Part shown: one piece after another, positions 30,815 through 34,564 of the stretch
Layout of the letters: the number at the start of each line of letters is the position of its first letter
Numbering within the stretch: the stretch's first letter is position 1
Assembly (NCBI GenBank): GCA_003353855.1
Contig: PIVS01000008.1
Location: forward strand, 1 to 34,564
Source: Desulfobacteraceae bacterium
GTDB lineage: Bacteria > Desulfobacterota > Desulfobacteria > Desulfobacterales > Desulfobacteraceae
DNA: 34,564 nt
Reading direction: 5' to 3'
Translations under genes and position numbers: made by a program
Notes under the pieces: generated by a model
Database searches by the model: none
What the model was told of the DNA's origin: nothing
The model's input: the letters and a program-made list of their open reading frames with translations, nothing else

Positions 30815-31794
30815 TGGGGACGTATATAAATTTGAATATATTTGGTTTTTTGATGGGCGGATTGGGTGCTTTCCTTGCAATGAGATTTGGTGGCAGGATA
30901 GGAATAAATGATATTCCAAATCACAGAAGTTCCCATGAAGAAAGTATCCCAAGGGGTGGTGGGGTTGGTATTTTAATTGCTTTTATATCGGCAAGCCTGG
31001 TCCTGTCAATTCCTGTAGGGTTATGGTTGCCTTCTTTGGTCATTGCTTTAGTCAGCCTGTGGGGTGGAGATAAACATCGTCTGTCTGTAAAAGAAAGACT
31101 TGTTATTCAATTTGGCTGCAGTATGGTTTTTTTGGTTTTTCTTCTATATTCAAAACAGGTTGCCTTTAATACCTATTTTTTGATTATCCCCATATCTGTT
31201 TTTATAGTGGGCACTTCAAATTTTTATAATTTCATGGATGGAATAGATGGTATTGCTGGAATTACCGGGGTTGTGGGGTTTTCGCTGCTTTCTTTTTATA
31301 GTTATACTTTTGGAATAGATGACGGCTACCCGGCCCTATATCTGGTCCTGGCTTTTTCCTGCCTTGGCTTCCTCTGTTTTAATTTCCCCAGGGCAAAAGT
31401 GTTCATAGGAGATATAGGGAGCATTTTGTTGGGGTTTGTGTTTGCATGTTTGGTTATTACATTGTCTGATAATATGGTCGACTTTATTGTGATGATAGGA
31501 TTTCTGGCGCCCTTTTATTTTGATGAAATTTTGACAATGATTGTAAGAATTAAAGATGGTGATTCTTTGATCATCGCCCACCGAAAACATATTTACCAAC
31601 TGCTGGCAAATGAAGTTGGGATCAGCCATTGGAAAGTCTCTTTGGCCTATGGCCTTTTGCAGGCTATCATAGGGTTGTCCATCATAATAATAAAGCCAAT
31701 GGGCCTCTATTTTATATTGCTGGCCTATCTGGTTTACAGCCTGATATTTGTCTGGTTTTCAATAAGTGTTCGCAAAAAGGTTGCCGTTAAATGA
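30814..31794 (+). CDS. Polytopic phosphoglycosyl transferase (WecA/WbpL/MraY superfamily)
   Basis: A 326-residue membrane protein with about ten hydrophobic helices that attaches the first sugar-1-phosphate to undecaprenyl phosphate. Family marks are in order: HRSSHEESIPRGGGVGI, NFYNFMDGIDGIAG (catalytic Asp), AKVFIGDIGSILLGF and the cytoplasmic HRKHIYQLL. WbpL-type enzymes use N-acetylfucosamine- or N-acetylquinovosamine-type donors, consistent with the epimerase just upstream. It overlaps the next gene by 4 nt (ATGA). Confidence 0.93.
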   Translation: MGTYINLNIFGFLMGGLGAFLAMRFGGRIGINDIPNHRSSHEESIPRGGGVGILIAFISASLVLSIPVGLWLPSLVIALVSLWGGDKHRLSVKERLVIQFGCSMVFLVFLLYSKQVAFNTYFLIIPISVFIVGTSNFYNFMDGIDGIAGITGVVGFSLLSFYSYTFGIDDGYPALYLVLAFSCLGFLCFNFPRAKVFIGDIGSILLGFVFACLVITLSDNMVDFIVMIGFLAPFYFDEILTMIVRIKDGDSLIIAHRKHIYQLLANEVGISHWKVSLAYGLLQAIIGLSIIIIKPMGLYFILLAYLVYSLIFVWFSISVRKKVAVK

Positions 31795-33713
31795 AAGTAC
31801 GTCTTTCCAGAAATCTGTTTATTATCGTTATGGTAGATATTATTTTATTATGTACCTCTTTTTATCTGGCGCATTTGATCCGGTTTGATTTTGACCTACC
31901 CGACTGGGCTGGAGAAAAATGTATTGAACTGCTTCCTTATGTCCTGGGGGTAAAACTGTTTTGCTTTTATTTTTTTGATTTATACAAAGGCATGTGGCGG
32001 TATACAAGCCTTAATGACTTGATGAACATTGTAAAAGCGTGCACAGCAGCAACCTTTGGATTGATTGTCTTTGTTCTTTTTAAAAACCGGTTTGAAATGG
32101 TATCAAGATCTGTTTTCATCATTGACTGGTGCCTCACTCTTATGTCCATTCTCAGTGTTCGAATTATTACCAGGCTGTGCTTTGAAGAGTTTACAGAAGA
32201 TTTTGGTTTACGGGCAGTGTTTGATTCCTTCCTGAAAATATTTAAAAGAGGGCAGAGAAAAGGCAAGGGGGTTATTATCGTGGGTGCCGGAGATTGCGGT
32301 CAGAAAATCTGCCGGGAATTTATTGAAAATCCCTATGTACAGTCCCATGTGATCGGATTTTTGGATGATGATGTCTCTAAAATAGGAAGAAAGATTCACG
32401 GGGTGTCTGTTTTAAATGTGATTGATGAGCTTGAACATACGGTGAAATCCGCAGATGTGGATGAGGTCATCATTGCAATTTCCAATGCAGGTTCGCAAAG
32501 GATGAGGCAGATTGTGGGGGCATGCAAAAAAGCAGATATTAATTTTAAAACTATTCCCAATATGGGGGAAGTGATTGATGGAAAAATAAATATCAGCTCC
32601 ATCAGAAATGTTGAGTATCGGGATCTTCTAGGCAGGGAGCCTGTTAAGCTTGATAAGGAGGAAATTGGAAAATATCTTGGCAATAAGCGGGTGATTGTTA
32701 CGGGGGCAGGAGGCTCCATAGGAACCGGTCTTTGCCGCCAGATCTGCAGATATTCTCCTGAAAAAATTATCCTTTTTGAAAGAGCGGAAAGCCCCCTATA
32801 TGAGATTGATCTTGAACTTAAGAAAAGCTTTCCCAATGTTGAGGTCATACCGGTATTAGGGGATATCCAGAATAAGACGGAGTTGAATAAAATATTTGAA
32901 GAGTTTCAGCCTGATATTGTATTCCATGCCGCAGCATACAAGCATGTTCCCATGCTGGAAAAACATCCCTGGAAGGCAGTGGAAAATAATATTGAAGGGA
33001 CCCGGAACCTTGTTGAGGTTACCCAGAAATTTGAATGTGAAAAATTTGTGTTTGTCTCCACGGATAAAGCGGTAAATCCGACCAATGTCATGGGGACCAG
33101 TAAACGGATAGCCGAAATTTTGGTCCAGAATATGAATAATACGCAAGGGTCAAAAACAAGTTTTATCACGGTAAGATTTGGAAATGTGATCGGCAGTGTC
33201 GGCAGTGTCATCCCCTTATTTAAGAAACAGATAAACGAGGGCGGGCCGGTAACTGTTACCCATCCCGAAATGATAAGGTATTTTATGCTGATTCCCGAGG
33301 CCTGCCAGTTGATCCTCCAGGCAGGTTCCATGGGGAAAGGCGGTGAAATTTTCATCCTTGAGATGGGAAAACCTGTCAAAATAGACAGTATGGCAAGGGA
33401 TTTGATTAGGTTTTCAGGGTTTGAACCCGGGGTTGATATAAAGATTGAGTACACAGGATTGAGGCCGGGTGAAAAGTTGTATGAAGAATTGATAACGGAT
33501 CAGGAAAATGTTGTTCCCACAGGACATCACAAGATTATGATGCTCAACAGCTGCGGCATGGTGATGGACACATTGGACAAAGAGATTGAAAACTTGAAAA
33601 AAGAGGCTCAAAATAGAAATCCTGATAAAATCAGGGTAGCGCTGAAAAAAATTGTCCCGGAATATTCTCCAGGGTCATCCGGTTCGTCTGGTGGGGGGAG
33701 CCAAATAATATGA
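31791..33713 (+). CDS. UDP-sugar 4,6-dehydratase, membrane type (WbpM/CapD/PglF-like)
   Basis: A 640-residue inner-membrane enzyme. It has four membrane helices (residues 10-125), a first Rossmann domain (GVIIVGAGDCGQKICREF, 160-177) and a C-terminal SDR domain (VIVTGAGGSIGTGLCRQI, 301-318). The active-site stretch is FVSTDKAVNPTNVMGTSK, with Met434 in the place of the usual SDR tyrosine and Lys438 kept. That Tyr-to-Met change is normal in the long WbpM group. It converts UDP-GlcNAc to the 4-keto-6-deoxy sugar used for FucNAc, QuiNAc or bacillosamine-type residues. The Ser/Gly-rich tail overlaps the next gene by 4 nt. Confidence 0.93.
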   Translation: MKVRLSRNLFIIVMVDIILLCTSFYLAHLIRFDFDLPDWAGEKCIELLPYVLGVKLFCFYFFDLYKGMWRYTSLNDLMNIVKACTAATFGLIVFVLFKNRFEMVSRSVFIIDWCLTLMSILSVRIITRLCFEEFTEDFGLRAVFDSFLKIFKRGQRKGKGVIIVGAGDCGQKICREFIENPYVQSHVIGFLDDDVSKIGRKIHGVSVLNVIDELEHTVKSADVDEVIIAISNAGSQRMRQIVGACKKADINFKTIPNMGEVIDGKINISSIRNVEYRDLLGREPVKLDKEEIGKYLGNKRVIVTGAGGSIGTGLCRQICRYSPEKIILFERAESPLYEIDLELKKSFPNVEVIPVLGDIQNKTELNKIFEEFQPDIVFHAAAYKHVPMLEKHPWKAVENNIEGTRNLVEVTQKFECEKFVFVSTDKAVNPTNVMGTSKRIAEILVQNMNNTQGSKTSFITVRFGNVIGSVGSVIPLFKKQINEGGPVTVTHPEMIRYFMLIPEACQLILQAGSMGKGGEIFILEMGKPVKIDSMARDLIRFSGFEPGVDIKIEYTGLRPGEKLYEELITDQENVVPTGHHKIMMLNSCGMVMDTLDKEIENLKKEAQNRNPDKIRVALKKIVPEYSPGSSGSSGGGSQII

Positions 33714-34312
33714 AACGATTTATTGATTTTTCCATCTCCCTTATTTTATTAATTGCTTTCATGCCCCTGCTTGTGGCAATTGCGGCATTGGTTCGGACTA
33801 AATTGGGCTCCCCTGTATTGTTCAGGCAGACACGGCCCGGATTAAATGGATACCCGTTTCTCATGTATAAATTCCGCACACTTACAGATGAAAGGGATGA
33901 TAAGGGAAACCTTTTACCGGATGCACACAGGATGACCCGGTTTGGTGCTTTGTTAAGAAAGTTGAGCCTGGATGAACTGCCGGAACTGACCAATGTTTTA
34001 AAAGGTGACATGAGTCTTGTGGGACCAAGGCCTCTTTTGATGCAGTATTTGAAAAGATATTCTATTGACCAGGCCCGTCGTCATGATGTTAAGCCAGGAA
34101 TTACAGGCTGGGCCCAAATTAACGGCCGCAATTTAATCTCCTGGCCGGAAAAATTTAAACTGGATGTCTGGTATGTGGATAACCAAAGTTTCAGGCTTGA
34201 TGTGAAAATACTCATATTGACAATTGTCCAGGTGTATAAGCGGGAAGGCGTCCAGCAGGAAGGACATGTTACAGCAGAAGAATTCATGGGGAATAAAGAG
34301 AATGGAAGATAG
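33710..34312 (+). CDS. Monotopic phosphoglycosyl transferase (PglC-like)
   Basis: A 200-residue bacterial sugar transferase consisting of the PglC core only: a re-entrant N-terminal helix (FIDFSISLILLIAFMPLLVA), MYKFRTLTDERDD, the catalytic Asp-Glu pair in LSLDELPELTNVLKGDMSLV, GPRPLL, and PGITGWAQINGRN. It transfers a phospho-sugar (in PglC, diNAc-bacillosamine) to undecaprenyl phosphate. It follows a WbpM/PglF-like dehydratase by a 4-nt overlap and is followed by a hexapeptide acyltransferase, as in PglF-PglC-PglD style sets. A second, unrelated type of initiating transferase (30814) sits two genes upstream. Confidence 0.92.
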   Translation: MKRFIDFSISLILLIAFMPLLVAIAALVRTKLGSPVLFRQTRPGLNGYPFLMYKFRTLTDERDDKGNLLPDAHRMTRFGALLRKLSLDELPELTNVLKGDMSLVGPRPLLMQYLKRYSIDQARRHDVKPGITGWAQINGRNLISWPEKFKLDVWYVDNQSFRLDVKILILTIVQVYKREGVQQEGHVTAEEFMGNKENGR

Positions 34313-34564
34313 GTTTAATGAATGGAAATTTCCTGAAATCATTGATGGCAAGCCAACCATTTATAATTGGGTTGTGCAATACTCTGACGGATTGAAATTG
34401 GGCTACAAGACAGATATTGGCGCTTTTTCCTATATTAACGCCAGGTATGAAGTTGAAATTGAGGATTATGTCCAGATTGGCTCCCATTGTTCCATTTATT
34501 CCATTTCCACAATCGATGGAAAAAAAGGAAAAGTCACCCTAAAGAAAAATTGTCGTATCGGAAC
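34302..34564 (+). CDS. Left-handed beta-helix acyltransferase (partial, cut by window end)
   Basis: Not in the ORF track as such. ATG 34302, inside the end of the sugar transferase gene (11-nt overlap), opens a frame to the window edge: MEDRFNEWKFPEIIDGKPTI, then GLKLGYKTDIGAFSYINARY and VEIEDYVQIGSHCSIYSIST. The spacing of Ile/Val and small residues is the hexapeptide-repeat pattern of WbbJ/PglD-type acetyltransferases. AAAGAG precedes the ATG. It likely acetylates an amino sugar or a sugar hydroxyl; the substrate cannot be told from 87 codons. Confidence 0.8.
   Translation, partial: MEDRFNEWKFPEIIDGKPTIYNWVVQYSDGLKLGYKTDIGAFSYINARYEVEIEDYVQIGSHCSIYSISTIDGKKGKVTLKKNCRIG

Noticed and set aside
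32906-33454. 182-residue minus-strand ORF
   Set aside because: Shadow of the WbpM-like SDR domain; no start signal and no recognisable family.
31791-33713. Met434 in place of the SDR catalytic Tyr as a sign of inactivation
   Set aside because: The long WbpM/CapD group normally has Met at this place (NPTNVMG-x-SK), so it is a family trait.

Overview
The window looks like a chromosomal segment of a Gram-negative anaerobe, most likely a Desulfobacterota (Desulfobacteraceae-like) bacterium. I infer this from the moderate-to-low GC, the gene style and the mix of a type IB FolE2, LPP20-type and OmpA-type envelope proteins and an ABC-transporter-dependent polysaccharide locus. No 16S or other taxonomic marker is present, so the assignment is tentative.

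Left flank (1-8600): a C-terminal scrap of an upstream gene overlaps folE2. Next comes a toxin-antitoxin (TA) island of about 2.7 kb. It holds a complete Phd/RelE-type module (minus strand), two complete MazEF-like modules (plus strand), and remnants of at least three further TA genes (HepT-like, ParE-like, Phd-like). A cell-envelope block follows: a minus-strand operon (unknown exported protein, M18 aminopeptidase, PBP4-like DacB) divergent from a lipoprotein and a MotB/OmpA-domain protein.

Central minus-strand polysaccharide locus (27319 down to 8643), AT-rich. In transcription order it encodes Wzm (ABC permease), Wzt fused to an FkbM methyltransferase, and a zinc-ribbon SAM methyltransferase whose C-terminus is seven near-identical 21-residue (63 bp) repeats with coiled-coil periodicity. 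A GT2-DUF115 fusion comes next, then a stretch of decayed genes (two broken methyltransferases, a small flavin-reductase-like ORF, a WecE-type aminotransferase with two nonsense codons). The locus ends with an MBOAT/SGNH O-acylation pair, a compact six-gene module (CMP-type cytidylyltransferase, HpcH/HpaI aldolase, D-2-hydroxyacid dehydrogenase, NAD-dependent epimerase, cyclase-family hydrolase, HAD phosphatase) and two glycosyltransferases. No Wzx, Wzy or Wzz is visible, so export is probably Wzm/Wzt-dependent. The coiled-coil methyltransferase next to Wzt recalls the E. coli O8/O9a WbdD 'cap and ruler' design, here with a tandem-repeat ruler and a second methyltransferase welded onto the exporter ATPase.

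Intergenic region 27320-28633: a degraded IS1380-family transposase, a likely terminator and no intact gene.

Right flank, plus strand (28634-34564): a GT4 glycosyltransferase, an SDR epimerase, a WecA/WbpL-type polytopic phosphoglycosyl transferase, a WbpM/CapD-type dehydratase, a PglC-type monotopic phosphoglycosyl transferase and the start of a left-handed beta-helix acyltransferase. These genes would make the nucleotide sugar and the lipid-linked first sugar on which the divergent minus-strand genes elongate, cap, acylate and export the chain.
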